From assembly GCA_905182995.1 (NCBI GenBank), contig CAJJDP010000054.1, positions 68,964 to 132,963 of the forward strand: a stretch of DNA of 64,000 nucleotides. The letters run 5' to 3'. Of this stretch, positions 36,801 to 47,616 are shown piece by piece. This DNA is from Paramecium octaurelia. Lineage: Eukaryota > Ciliophora > Oligohymenophorea > Peniculida > Parameciidae. Made by a program: the position numbers and the translations under genes. The notes under the pieces are model-generated. The model saw nothing but the letters and a program-made list of their open reading frames with translations, was not told the origin of the DNA and did no database searches. The first letter of the stretch is position 1, and each line of letters starts with the position of its first letter.

Positions 36801-37684
36801 CTTATTATCAAAGGAAAGCAGGTTTATAAATATGGAAACCATTTTTGATATGACCATTTCATATTTTTAAATGATTTATCTTCTAAATTATAACTACTCA
36901 ACATATTAATAAAACCTAATAATATTAAATTGGATTAACAAATTTTTAGATCGATCAAATTATCTTGATTTGGAAAGTTAGCCAATTCATGCAATTTTGT
37001 AAAATTCTTATTAAATTGCAGCTTATCATCTAAATATATTATTTCCAATACTAAAACAATTGATACTTCGCACTCCATAGAATTTATAAATACTCTATTT
37101 TATTGAAATTTAGAGTCAAATCTGCAATTATGGGACAGATCAATTGTGATTTCATCCACAATTTCACTGTAATTATTTATCAAGAAATATTAAAATTAGT
37201 TGATAGGGTTATGACATTGGAGTAGGAATAAGTCTTCCTGAAGAAGATAAGCATTTTAACATGAATTTGAGGGTATAAAGATTTAGTTTGATTAAATTTC
37301 ATTTACTATTAATTCTTCATTGTACAAAGTGTTATTGATTCTAAGCTTGCAATTTATTATTTAATGTTATAAATAGCAGATATCAATATATTTTCCTGAT
37401 TGTCTTATAAAAGGTAGTAGAATTGCATCCTCTTTATTAAAAATTACATCGAGCTCCTGCTATTTTTATAGTAATTACAATGAGGATGACTCATTAAGTT
37501 TTTATAACAAATCATCCTTATTAGTAAATGGAATAGCCAATTTACTATCTAGAAGATAATGTCTTTCATTTTCCAAAAAATAAAGGTAACTTTACTCTTC
37601 ACTCTCAATTATTTGAATGTTATCCCAACAGTTAATGTAAATGAGACAAGAGAGAAGACTTATAAAGTTGCAAATCTAATTCAT
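33860..37684 (-). CDS. large type I membrane protein, intronless
   Basis: One open frame of 1275 codons from the ATG at 37682-37684 to the TGA at 33860-33862; I sampled in-frame positions along its length and found no earlier stop. An N-terminal signal peptide (MNQICNFISLLSCLIYINC) precedes a very long luminal or extracellular part, low in Cys and rich in Asn, Ile, Leu and Phe. A single membrane span near the C-terminus (VVTFLLILLFIRKNKKI) is followed by a short basic tail. No domain recognised. The gene is more AT-rich than its neighbours and lacks introns, both unusual for a gene this long here. Confidence 0.8.
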
Positions 37685-37818
37685 TTTGAAAGTATGTTAT
37701 TAAAAATTGTAAAATTGTTATATGTCAGATTTAAAAGTGTTTTTATCAAAATTCTTATAATATATATATACATCATATAAGTTTTATCATTATTTGATTA
37801 TGCTCATATTAATATAAT

Positions 37819-38842
37819 ATGTTATAAATCAAATTTGATAAGTGGGTTAAAATAAGAATCGGCGAACCCATTACTGCTTTTGATGTTGATAACAACATGA
37901 TTATCTTTGGAGCTATCAGTGGGTATATCGGATAATACCTTTATAATTAAAATGAATTGAGATACATTCCTGATGTATTTGAGGAGATCATAAGAGGAGT
38001 GAGTAAATAATTAAATAAACCAAAGCAATCGAATAGGAGAAAGTATATATAGTAGTAGGAGATGTATATGGTTACATTTTCGATTATCAGATGAGAGAGA
38101 GTCATCAATGGAAATTTGAAAGACCCCATTCTCCTCCACTTTGTAGTTCAACCCTATCCTTATGTTACAAAACTAAAACTTTGCTATTATCGGTTGCACC
38201 AACATAAAATAAGGACATTGGAGTGGACATTTCTACCAAAAAGAATAGTTTATATTTGTTTGATCTGCAAAATCAAGATAGCAATACATATTATGCAGAT
38301 ATGCCATTACTATAGGTTCCATTCGATTTCAAGGGTGATCAATTGTTAATGTTGGAATATTTGAAGGAAGCAAAGAAAAAGCTTTCAATTTTATATTTAA
38401 ATGACCCACCTTAAGTGAACATCTTATTGGACATTGACCCAAAGATCGAATATATTTCTCATGGAAGGTTTGTAAAGGATGGCATCTTATTTGTCGAGAA
38501 TCATAAGATAGTCAAAATCTATAATCCTATTGAGAAATCTTAGAAGGCAATCAAAATTACAAAGTAACAAATAGTGGCTCTGGATTATCATGAAAATGAA
38601 ATCACTCTATTAGAATATGATGGTACAGTCACTATATTGGCGAAGGAAGAATAAATAATATAATTTAACATTTTGAAGTACCTATTTATATGATTATTTA
38701 AAGGGTAATGCAGATACCTTAAGAGTTAGTAAAACATAAGTATTTGTTTGACATGGGTTATCCATATTATATAAAAAAAAGAGATAAGAGAATTGTAATT
38801 TCCCATGATTTAGGATTGCTCTCCTTTACTTTATAAATGTGA
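37819..38842 (+). CDS. beta-propeller-like (WD-type) protein
   Basis: Three exons; introns 37975-37994 (20) and 38678-38703 (26); 325 aa. Recurrent strand patterns (ITAFDVDNNMIIFGAISGYI, VYIVVGDVYGYIFDY, IGVDISTKKNSLYLFDL, GILFVENHKIVKIYN, EITLLEYDGTVTILA) suggest a divergent seven-blade propeller without strict WD signatures. The phase is kept over both introns. Function unknown. It diverges from the large membrane-protein gene with 134 bp between the two starts, so the two may share a promoter region. Confidence 0.75.
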
Positions 38843-39175
38843 ATTCATCAAAATAATATAAAGAATCAATTTAATTTAATGTTTGTTTTCTATCTATATT
38901 AAAAAATACTGGTAATTGTTGATGCAATAATTTAGCAATTGCAATTTTTATTCCTTTTGATTGTTGATTCTAATTATCAAACTTAATGCATAAAAGAAAA
39001 TGATTTAGACAAACAATTCTAAATGATTTCAAAATAATTTTATTGAAAAACCTGTTAGAATTATTCAATTGATAGATGCAACTATATAGAGAGCTTTCTT
39101 TTATTAACAATAAATATATTATAAAATTTGGGTTTAAAATATGTAGATATACAAATATAAAATTATGATTAAATA

Positions 39176-39403
39176 ATGATTATGCAGTCAATAATGAAAT
39201 TAGTCGCTGGATCTGATATTATTTAATTTATATCAACAAGATTAGAATTAAATTCATTAAAACTGTCTTAAAGGAATAATAATGGAAATTATTGGAATAA
39301 TAATAGAAATTATTTATTAGCATAAGTAGAATTTGAGATTTCTTAAAAATAACATAGAATGATCACGAACCAATTATTACAACATTATGGGTAGAATACC
39401 TGA
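39176..39403 (+). CDS. tentative small protein
   Basis: 75-codon frame with a hydrophobic/polar start (IMQSIMKLVAGSDIIQFIST) and an Asn-rich middle (NNNGNYWNNNRNY). No homology and no conserved splice signal to support it. The flanks 38843-39175 are AT-rich without visible genes. Confidence 0.35.
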
Positions 39404-39507
39404 AAAGATAGAAAATACCTGGAGTTCATTGAGTGGTTTAGTGATAATGATAAATAAATTAATATATTAATTTTGAATCGCAAATATTTGATCATGAACT
39501 ATAAGTA

Positions 39508-40332
39508 TCAGATCATTATAATGAATAATGCTACAATTAAAGCAAATAATGTTTGAGCATAGCAGGATAGACATTCTCCTCCAGCAGAAGTAGAAACCCA
39601 TCTAGCAGTACCCATTGTCTATTAGTAACAATTTCCTTATCCTAATCCTCCGTAATTTTAAGCATTTGCACATTTCGCTGTAGTAGAATTCCAACTACAT
39701 AATTGATAATAACCTTTATAGATAACATCCATAACATAGGTGCAACTTTCTTAGCTTGTTAAATCAGAACAAAGTAATTGGGAACATTTATTTTCAGTAT
39801 ATTTACATCCCTTAGGTGCAGTAATGCATTATTATTAACTTAATAAAGTGCAATCTTGTGCTGCTCTGCATCCAGTGCCATCTGTCCACATGCATACTCC
39901 ATCTTATGAGATATATCCCTAGCAATATTATTGGGCAGTAAAGTGTGAACAAGCATATAATTAATTTGAGGAACCACACTTGGTACCATCAGTGAATGGG
40001 CAATTATTAGAAATACTCAAACATTGTAATTAACTGGATCCTGAAAATTAACTACAGAATGTGAAAAGCTTGCAAGAACTTTCACCAGAGGAGTTTGTAG
40101 TCCACATACATTTCAAGTTTGCAGCACATGCTTTCGCATCAGTTATCTTCGTACAGTCTAGAGTGGAACATGAATTGTCAGTCCATGTACACTAAGGTCC
40201 CATATATGTACAATCACTCTAGTACTACAATTATTCGCAAGTGCAGTAATTTGATGTATAGAATTATCCAACGCTTTATCCACTATTTCCCAAACACCCA
40301 ACAAAGAATAGAGTTAGGAGGATTTTGATCAT
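39508..40332 (-). CDS. small cysteine-rich surface-antigen-like protein
   Basis: Single exon, 274 aa. A signal peptide (MIKILLTLFFVGCLGNSG) leads to periodic Cys motifs: CTYMGPQCTWTDNSC, CAANLKCMWTTNSSG, CPFTDGTKCG, GVCMWTDGTGCRAA, CITAPKGCKYTENKC. A hydrophobic C-terminal end (ALIVALFIIMI) fits a GPI-anchor signal. The C..W(T)D..C spacing resembles repeats of Paramecium immobilisation (surface) antigens, but this protein is far smaller than those and may be a related secreted protein. The protein at 42461-43426 is built the same way. Confidence 0.85.
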
Positions 40333-40804
40333 TTAATTTAAATAAAATAATTTATGTTCTGTATTCAATCAAAACTTCCATTTAAATCCTGATAATTAAA
40401 GAATATTCCTTAGTTAATGTCCATCTGAAAAATCTCATCCCTGATATCCTATTAAATCAATAGTATTTCTATATTTATATCTATAATACGTAAGATGTCA
40501 ATTTATATTATTCATAATAAAATGATGAAATATAAATCAATTTTTAGTATATATTAATAATAAATCTGGAATATGCGCATAATTCTGACATTATATTTAA
40601 ATTAATCATTTTGAGATGGATAATTCAATATCATTTATTCCGAATTCAAAAATAAGCTTTGCTATTCAAATTTTTCAAAGATTAAACTTATTTATATTAA
40701 AATCATTGAATATTATTAACTTTATTATCTTTAATTTCCTAAAAGGAGTTTTTATATATTTGTCTTAGATTTACATAATTGAAAATACACATTGCAAAAT
40801 GTCT
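40333..40804. other. intergenic, AT-rich
   Basis: 472 bp; upstream region of the surface-antigen-like gene. Nothing else recognised. Confidence 0.5.
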
Positions 40805-41032
40805 TCACAATTCAATCCTTTTAAAACAATATTATTATCTTTCCGATTCTACTAAAGTCTAAAGCTTGTCAAAATAAAGAATAGTCTTTTGAATGCCCTT
40901 TAAACAAGTTATCTGCTAAATTATGTTTAACATCTTTAACTCTTCAAAAATGCTCTTAGGTTATAGATTAGACATCTCTGAATGGCTAATTTTTAGGATT
41001 TCTTTTAGTTTGAAAATGAATTTAACTATCAT
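40805..41032 (-). CDS. tentative small protein
   Basis: 75-codon frame ATG to TGA with helical composition (KLKEILKISHSEMSNLQPK, QITCLKGIQKTILYFDKL). No introns and no homology recognised. Codon use looks protein-like, but length and isolation make it uncertain. Flank 41033-41315 holds nothing clear. Confidence 0.4.
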
Positions 41033-41315
41033 CTCGTTAGTAACTCGGATAATATAGAGATTAATCCAGGTTTAATATTGGGAATTCACTATTTAAGGGG
41101 ATTATATCTAAAGTGTATAAAATAATGTCAATTTATTTTTAACTTGTTTTGTTATAAAGCAGTGTAATTTTTAAATTTTATTATTTCTTTTATAATGTAA
41201 TTAATTGAAGAAGAAATGAAATTAGAGCTTAATTTTAGTTCGCTTTTTATGAAGTATTCAAGATTAATCCAATACATAAGCTTGATCAAGTTTGGCATTG
41301 AATTCATTAATTAAA

Positions 41316-42464
41316 ATGGTACTCTCTAATGACGAGACATTCGAACTAACTTTTGTCGATCCTTTTCGACAATGCAAAGGAAAGCCTTTGGAGTACAAAC
41401 ACATTATGACACCTGAAGGAATCTGCATCATAGGAGAAGTGGATCAGCACTTCATTCTCAATGTAGAATGCAAGGATAAAGGAGTATATGGCATCAGAGT
41501 AATAGTGGATGGGTATACTTTACCAGGAAAGAAGACTTTTAAGAGTAAGTGTAAAGTGCAAGGCTTCACCAACTCCGATGGCAACATCAATTGCTTCAAA
41601 TTCTAAAGGCCTAAGTCAGATTCAGAGTCTACAAATGTGTTCAAGAGGAATGTGTATAGGCCACCTTGGGATATGACTTAGAATGATTACCGTGACTATC
41701 CTGGAGGTGCTGGTGAAATTATCGTCAAGATCTATGAAACCAAATAGGAGGAGAACACACAAACAGGTGGTGGTGGAGGAGGACCAAGAGGAGGAGGAGC
41801 AAAAAAATCCTAGGATCCTATGTTTGTAGAAGTGACTAAGAATGAAAGCAAATCAGCTGAAGATTAAAGTTTAGGCATTTCATAAGGCAATGTCATTGAA
41901 TTGCCACCCAGATAGGCTTTCGATGATTCCAGACCTCCAAAACCATTTAAAGATGTAATTGTATATGAGCATATTGTGTAATCCTTCAGAGTCATTTACT
42001 TTGATGCTGCAAGTCTGGTTGAGAAAGGGTTTGTTAAGTTGAATAGTCATTCTCACATTGTTTATTTGACTGAGGAATTCTTTTAGGGAAATGAGGCTGC
42101 TTTGATTCAGGTCTTGTAGACTCTCATTGAGAGTGGATAGAAGGACAAGGAGGAGTCGGATATATAGCAGACGGCGAATGTTTTAGTTGAAAGATTGGAT
42201 TATTACTTCTCTGGAGAACTATTGAATATATTTTTGAATAAGGAGAATCAAGAGTAATTGCAATTGGATCCTGGTTCAAGGGCATAGTACTTGGAAAGTG
42301 AACTCATTAAATTTATGGAGGGTTGGCCTGATTTCTTTTTGAATCTAGGAATGGGAGCGTTTGGAATAAAAAACAAATATGATTAGAAACTATACATTGA
42401 GAAGATTCAAGAGAAAGTCATCAACAACCCAAATAGGAATGAAATATAAATACAATAATAATGA
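41316..42464 (+). CDS. hypothetical protein with Gly-rich linker
   Basis: Single exon, 382 aa, from ATG 41316. An N-terminal beta-rich part (DETFELTFVDPFRQCKGK, GVYGIRVIVDGYTLPGKKTF) is followed by a low-complexity linker (GGGGGGPRGGGAKK) and a helical C-terminal half (RVIYFDAASLVEKGFVKL, VLVERLDYYFSGELLNIF). No known domain assigned. Its TGA (42462-42464) overlaps the ATG of the next gene (42461-42463) in the sequence ATGA. Confidence 0.75.
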
Positions 42465-43426
42465 TATAATTTATTATTATTAATCTAATAACATCTTCGA
42501 TCTACGCATTAGACTTCATACAATTATCCACTATTCAATGTTCATGCGCATAAATGATAACAAAAGATGATTGCTTAAGATTCAATTGCAAAATAGCACC
42601 ATACATATTATCACAACAAAAAATCAATCTTGATAAAGCTTCCTTAAAAAATAAGACTGCCTTGTCCTTGGCAGTCCCAAATTTTAAGTGTTCAGCATTA
42701 TTTTGTACAGATATTAAGACTTAAGAACTTTGTGACAACACAGGTGAATGCGCCTGGAATAATAATGGCGCATGTGAATTATTTTCTGGATGTGGATCCT
42801 ATTAAGTTGATAAAAAAGAAGATTGCGTGTTAAAGAGCACATAAACTAAGTTTTGTACATATGATGAGGAATAATAGAGTAATGGGAAATACAATTGTCT
42901 CAATGATCTATCAAAATCAGGTGGAAGCTTCATGACTTGCTTCACATTAAATAATGAGAATATGTGCAATCAATATGAATATGCTGTATGCACTTGGAGA
43001 ACCTTTTAGTAATGCTAAGAGGAATCGGATGAAGTTAATTCGTGTTAGCAATATCAATATTGTATTGGTGAGGAGAGTAAAGATTGTGCAGATCTATCCG
43101 GATTTTAAGATAAGTGTGATAAGAGAGAAAATTATTGCAAATGGATTAAGGATAATAGCACATGCATGGAAAAAGAATGTTCTGATTATACATCAGAAAC
43201 TGATTGCAAAAGTATTTTAACAGATGATTTAAAACGAGCTAAGCCTTGTACATGGGAAGAAGGATCATGTATTTAAGGGTTTAATTTGACTAAATTAAAT
43301 AAGTACAATTGTTTGATTGATTCATTGAATACTTCTATGTGGAATGAAGTTGAATAGAGATGTCAAAGTTGTAAATTTGAAAACATATTGAATTTTATTA
43401 TTATTGTATTGTTATTATTATAATGA
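42461..43426 (+). CDS. cysteine-rich secreted surface-antigen-like protein
   Basis: Single exon, 321 aa. A signal peptide starts exactly at the overlapping ATG (MIQFIIINLITSSIYA). The mature part carries repeated Cys patterns: CDNTGECAWNNNGAC, CGSYQVDKKEDCVLK, CNQYEYAVCTWRTFQQC, CDKRENYCKWIKDNSTC, CTWEEGSC. It ends with a hydrophobic tail (ILNFIIIVLLLLQ), either a GPI signal or a membrane anchor. Same architecture as the protein at 39508-40332. Its TGA overlaps the ATG of the following ORF. Confidence 0.8.
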
Positions 43427-43692
43427 ATTAATCATCTGATTTATTATAATTAGCAAAATAAAGAGTCAACTAAAATAAATCCCAGAAATCTCAGGACATA
43501 TTTTGCACCTAAATTAAGTAGAAAAAGCAAATCATAACAGATGAGGAAGTTGAGATTGATCCTATTTCATATGAAGAATTTGATGATCTCAAATAATTGC
43601 GCAGAATGATTAGATAAACTGATTACTCAATTAATTAATATGGAAAGGAAGTCAAATAGCTCTAAAATGACATCAAAAGATTAACTAAATGA
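43423..43692 (+). CDS. small hydrophilic protein
   Basis: 89 codons, ATG 43423 overlapping the previous stop (ATGA), ending TGA 43690-43692. The sequence is Gln/Lys/Asp-rich and helical: QLAKQRVNQNKSQKSQD, TDEEVEIDPISYEEFDDL, QLRRMIRQTDYSINQYGKE. The pattern resembles a short SNARE-like coiled coil without a membrane anchor; that is only an impression. Function unknown. Confidence 0.6.
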
Positions 43693-44241
43693 TATTATGT
43701 TTCAATATTTTTATTTGAATTCTACGTTTAATTATTACCTATCTCTTTGAATTCTAACGATTTTTCAATTATTCTATTACTTTAAGAATTGAATCATTTA
43801 GTATCATCAGAATTTCTCATTCAATTACTACAACATTTCCAACAATGAATACTTAAAAACCATTTTATCATTATGTAAAATTACTACTATATTTTAATAT
43901 ATTTAAATTGTGTAATATTATTTAATTTAATTGTAAATTTTCTCATGAAAAATGCATTTTATATTGAAAATAAAAATATTAAGAGTCTAGTTTATTATAT
44001 ACTATAAGAGTCTCTGTGTTAGTGATTATCAATTCATATCAGGCAGGTCCTCCTAGACTAAAATTCAGTTGTTTCTAAATATAGTTCCTTTTTTAGAGGG
44101 GATACTGAAAGTGTTTTTTCTGTAATCTGTATATTTTATGGATCGAAAGATCCATAAAGAAAATTGAGTTCACATTAAATAAATAGGATGGAAAAGTTAA
44201 TAAATATATTTGGTTTCAACAAGATTTAAAATAATAATACA
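43693..44241. other. intergenic region with possible structured RNA
   Basis: 549 bp. The first half is AT-rich. From about 43985 to 44160 the sequence is less biased and ends in a perfect GAAA-capped hairpin (annotated separately). A GTCTAG at about 43986 and a CTAGAC at about 44054 could pair. I could not match it to a known snRNA, snoRNA, SRP or telomerase RNA. Confidence 0.4.
44135..44158 (+). ncRNA. candidate structured RNA: 10-bp hairpin with GAAA loop
   Basis: TTTATGGATC, then GAAA, then GATCCATAAA: a perfect 10-bp stem closed by a GNRA tetraloop in a non-coding stretch. Such a loop is thermodynamically favoured and often functional in structured RNAs. It could also be an accidental palindrome in AT-rich DNA or a regulatory element upstream of the gene at 44242. 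Confidence 0.35.
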
Positions 44242-44628
44242 ATGGGATCCATTTGTTTAGCGAAACAGTAGAATTTCGCTTCTATTAATTAAAGTAACTT
44301 AGAAGTAGCTGAGGAATAAGCCATTAGCGATCAGATGAGCACTTTGTCATGCAATTTTATTTCAACTTTGGAACTTCAATTTAAGAGTTCATTATAATAA
44401 AATCACATTGAGCAATAGCAGCCAAGGTAGATAGCCTCAGACATATCATAATTAACTCAATAAACTATGAAGAAAGGAATTTTAAAGAATAAAAACAATA
44501 ATTATGAATAAGAATAAAGAATGCTTTCCAAGACCATCAAATTGGATAATGAAGGCATGCACTGTGAAAAATTAGTCAATTACTTAAAGGCTCGTAAGTA
44601 TTAAGACCTATAAGAAATACATTTATGA
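44242..44628 (+). CDS. small protein with N-myristoylation signal
   Basis: Single frame, 128 aa. The start MGSICLAKQQ fits dual N-myristoylation and palmitoylation (Gly2, Cys5). The rest is hydrophilic and Gln/Asn/Ser-rich (QQNHIEQQQPRQIASD, KKGILKNKNNNYEQEQR). A candidate intron at 44594-44614 would change only the C-terminus. No domain recognised. Confidence 0.6.
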
Positions 44629-45116
44629 GTTTTCATATTTTCTTCCTTATTTATATTTAACATTGATAAAATCATTATATACCTGAATGGTATATTCCTT
44701 AGGTGTTCATTTTTATCTAATTTGAACACTTGAAATTTTAATATAAAATTTTTATTAGAATTTTGATCAGTTACAATAGTTAAAAGACAAGATTGACTAA
44801 GCAACATTTATAATTCTATAATCATTTAAATATCTGCTGTTTTGAGGGGAACACGTAATTTAACATTTCTAGATCACGATTTAATGTAACTCATGTTTGA
44901 GGGTAAATTTGAATAACTAGATTAATTTAAGAGATTCATATGCAGCTGAATATTAAAAAAAAGACATATTTTAAAGAGAGATCTAATAGTTGCTTATTAA
45001 TCAAAGGTATCTTTGTCTACAAGCAGAACATATGCCTGGATAAATTCATCTTTAGGCGACTAGTTTCATTATAAATTCTTTTAGGAGTCAATATTTATAT
45101 ATATTTTATATATAAA
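44629..45116. other. intergenic, AT-rich
   Basis: 488 bp between convergent genes; no gene recognised. Confidence 0.5.
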
Positions 45117-45950
45117 TCACATCAATCTATGTCTAATAAGTATGTTTTCTATATTCTCTGTGCTACACATCAAATTCACACTTTGTTTGTAATATTAACA
45201 TACGATGGCTTCGCTAATTTCTGGAGTTTCCTTGTAAAAAAGGACAAAACATCCCTAAATCAATTGCTCAAATTATTGCTTTAACTCTTCATGAGCAAAA
45301 TCTCCCATCCTAATGTTTCGCTTTTATAAAATTTCCATAAATTAATCTTTGCTGCATTCGACAACTCTCTTAGTCAAAAATTTAAAAATATAGGATAGCC
45401 CTTCTTGAGTGATTTTAAATGGTGTAACCTATCCACCGAAACTTTCTTTGCCTCTTTCAAATAGTTTCTAGCCAATATTTATTAGTTTAAGATTTTCTAT
45501 TTAAATTAATTTAATATTTTACAATTTTTTGGATCAAAAAGTATATTTTTAACTTCCTCACTAACATATCTGAATTTCTTATTGACTTACATGATAATGT
45601 CCAGAGATTATCCAGTACCTAGAACTTATCCTTATGGGAAATCACTGATTCCATAATAATCGCAAATGATTTTCCAATCATAATCATTGATTGGAGTGTA
45701 GGGTTCAAGTAATTATGTTTTATTTTTATCATTTTATTATTTATCATCCTATTCATTACTTTATCTTAAGATATCTTTAAGATGATCCTAATTGATATCA
45801 ATATCTTAAATAAACTATTCTTATTAAATATCATCTGCTGATTATATTACTTCTTTTTGTTATAATTCTTATTAGGCTTGTTATTAAACTTATTCAGTGG
45901 GTTATTATTAATTTTATGATTATGGTTTATCAATAATTTATTCAACTTCA

Positions 45951-45998
<48 letters not shown>

Positions 45999-47502
45999 TA
46001 TTCTATTATTGGTTATTATTATTACTATTATTCTTATTCTATTATTGGTTATAATTAAGATATAATCGATTCTTAATATGTTGGTTTTTTCCAAATCACT
46101 GCTTACTTTTTCTTAAATAATGCCAAATAGAAACCTCCAGTATCCTAATCATGAGGTAGAACTCTCATAGACTTTTCAATTTAAATTTTATTCATAAATT
46201 CCTCAGTGTCTGGCCATAAAGAGGGTTTTAATGTTTTGAATGCATTAATCATCTATCCTTCCTATTTTCTAGAAAACTTAGAAAAAAGCTTCTTGATATT
46301 CAATTTTTGATTAACATTATTAACTTCATAGACTAAATCATCTACAGTGACGGTTTCAAGGAAAGCCTTTTCATCCTAGTCTGCATTTGATTCCCTTTGA
46401 AGATATTTCTAAGTCAAAAAGTCATCTGTTATAATGACCTTCCAATCCTTAACTCCCTTTCTAGTTTTGAATCCTTCTAATGTATGCAAATCAACTAACT
46501 CAAAAGCTTCAAAACCAGCCCTTCTGAATACCTCAGCCACAACAGCTTCGTCTTCAATAGGGTTAAGTGAGCATGTGCTATACATAACGTATCCTCCAAT
46601 TTTGCATAATTGAAGTGATCTCATCAAAATACTTAATTACAAGGGATGAATGACATTACCATCTCTGGCAGACCATTTAACCCATCTGGTAGGTAATTTA
46701 CGAGCAGCTCCATCTCCAGTGCATGGAACATCACATAAAACTTTATCAAATTGTAGTCTCTATCCATTTATATATAAGGTAGGATAGAATTAAGCTGCAT
46801 AGTTAGTGATCATGACTTATGCAGTTGGCATACGAGACAGTTGATGCGATAACATATAAGCTCTTTTGGGATCAACATCATTTGCTACAATCAATCCTTT
46901 GGTAACAATTTCTAGCAATTGACAAGTTTTTGATCCTGGTGCTGCACACATATCCAAAACAAAATCTGTTGGTTGAGGGTCCAATAATAAAGGAGGAAGC
47001 ATTGAAACAAGTTCTTATCTTGTCAATAACCCAGTTGAATTGCATTTTTATATGAACTGATGTAGCTTAGTAAGGGCTGCAGATTTTCTCAAACTTTTCT
47101 TAGGCACTTTTGATTCCCAAACCAAATGATTTGGATACCATTTGATTTCTCTGATTGGCTCTACTATTTCTTCTTCATTCACCATGTCTTTTATCAATGA
47201 TCCATCTTGCAATCTTTCAATCAAACTCTCATATTTGTATTAAGATGGGTTAATTCTGAAAGTGACAGGCAATGGAAGAGATAAAGATTACCAAAAGACT
47301 TGAAACTCTTCAGCACCTATTTCTGGTAATTGAATCTAATAGTTGTATTATTTCATTATACCTCATAGAAACGACGAAAGATAGGATTCTCAAATTAAAC
47401 AACACAAATTTATTAATTGTCTTGATCCCAATGATTTGTCTTCACCTTTTTCTAAGGAGCATTTTCATACTTGCTTTAATTCTTATTTCTATGTTTCCCC
47501 AT
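45117..47502 (-). CDS. NSUN2: tRNA/RNA cytosine-5 methyltransferase, NSUN2-like
   Basis: Three exons; introns 47336-47361 (26) and 45497-45522 (26); 777 aa. The order matches NSUN2/Trm4: [35 protein letters not shown], the SAM-binding motif [35 protein letters not shown], the catalytic [16 protein letters not shown] and [15 protein letters not shown] with the second Cys, and the C-terminal [18 protein letters not shown]. It makes m5C in tRNA and other RNAs in the nucleus. Between the catalytic part and the C-terminal domain lies a Gln-rich insert of about 100 residues including a long polyglutamine run coded by TAA repeats. The product name rests on family similarity, not experiment. Confidence 0.93.
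45951..46060. repeat. TTA trinucleotide repeat coding polyglutamine
   Basis: On the plus strand a nearly pure (TTA)n run at about 45952-45995, flanked by a related imperfect block to about 46060. Read on the minus strand in the NSUN2-like frame these are TAA and TAG codons, i.e. about 14 consecutive Gln plus further Gln-rich residues. Confidence 0.85.
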
Positions 47503-47616
47503 ATATTAAAAGATAAATAAAATTGTGGGAAATTAGTATTGTTAGAATATTATGCAATTTCATTTACATTATGTAAGAATACAATAAATTGTTGATATTT
47601 TAAATAAGTAAGATAT

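Noticed and set aside
43985-44160. Known snRNA, snoRNA, SRP or telomerase RNA
   Set aside because: I looked for U1-U6 signatures, C/D boxes, SRP loops and a telomere template and found none.
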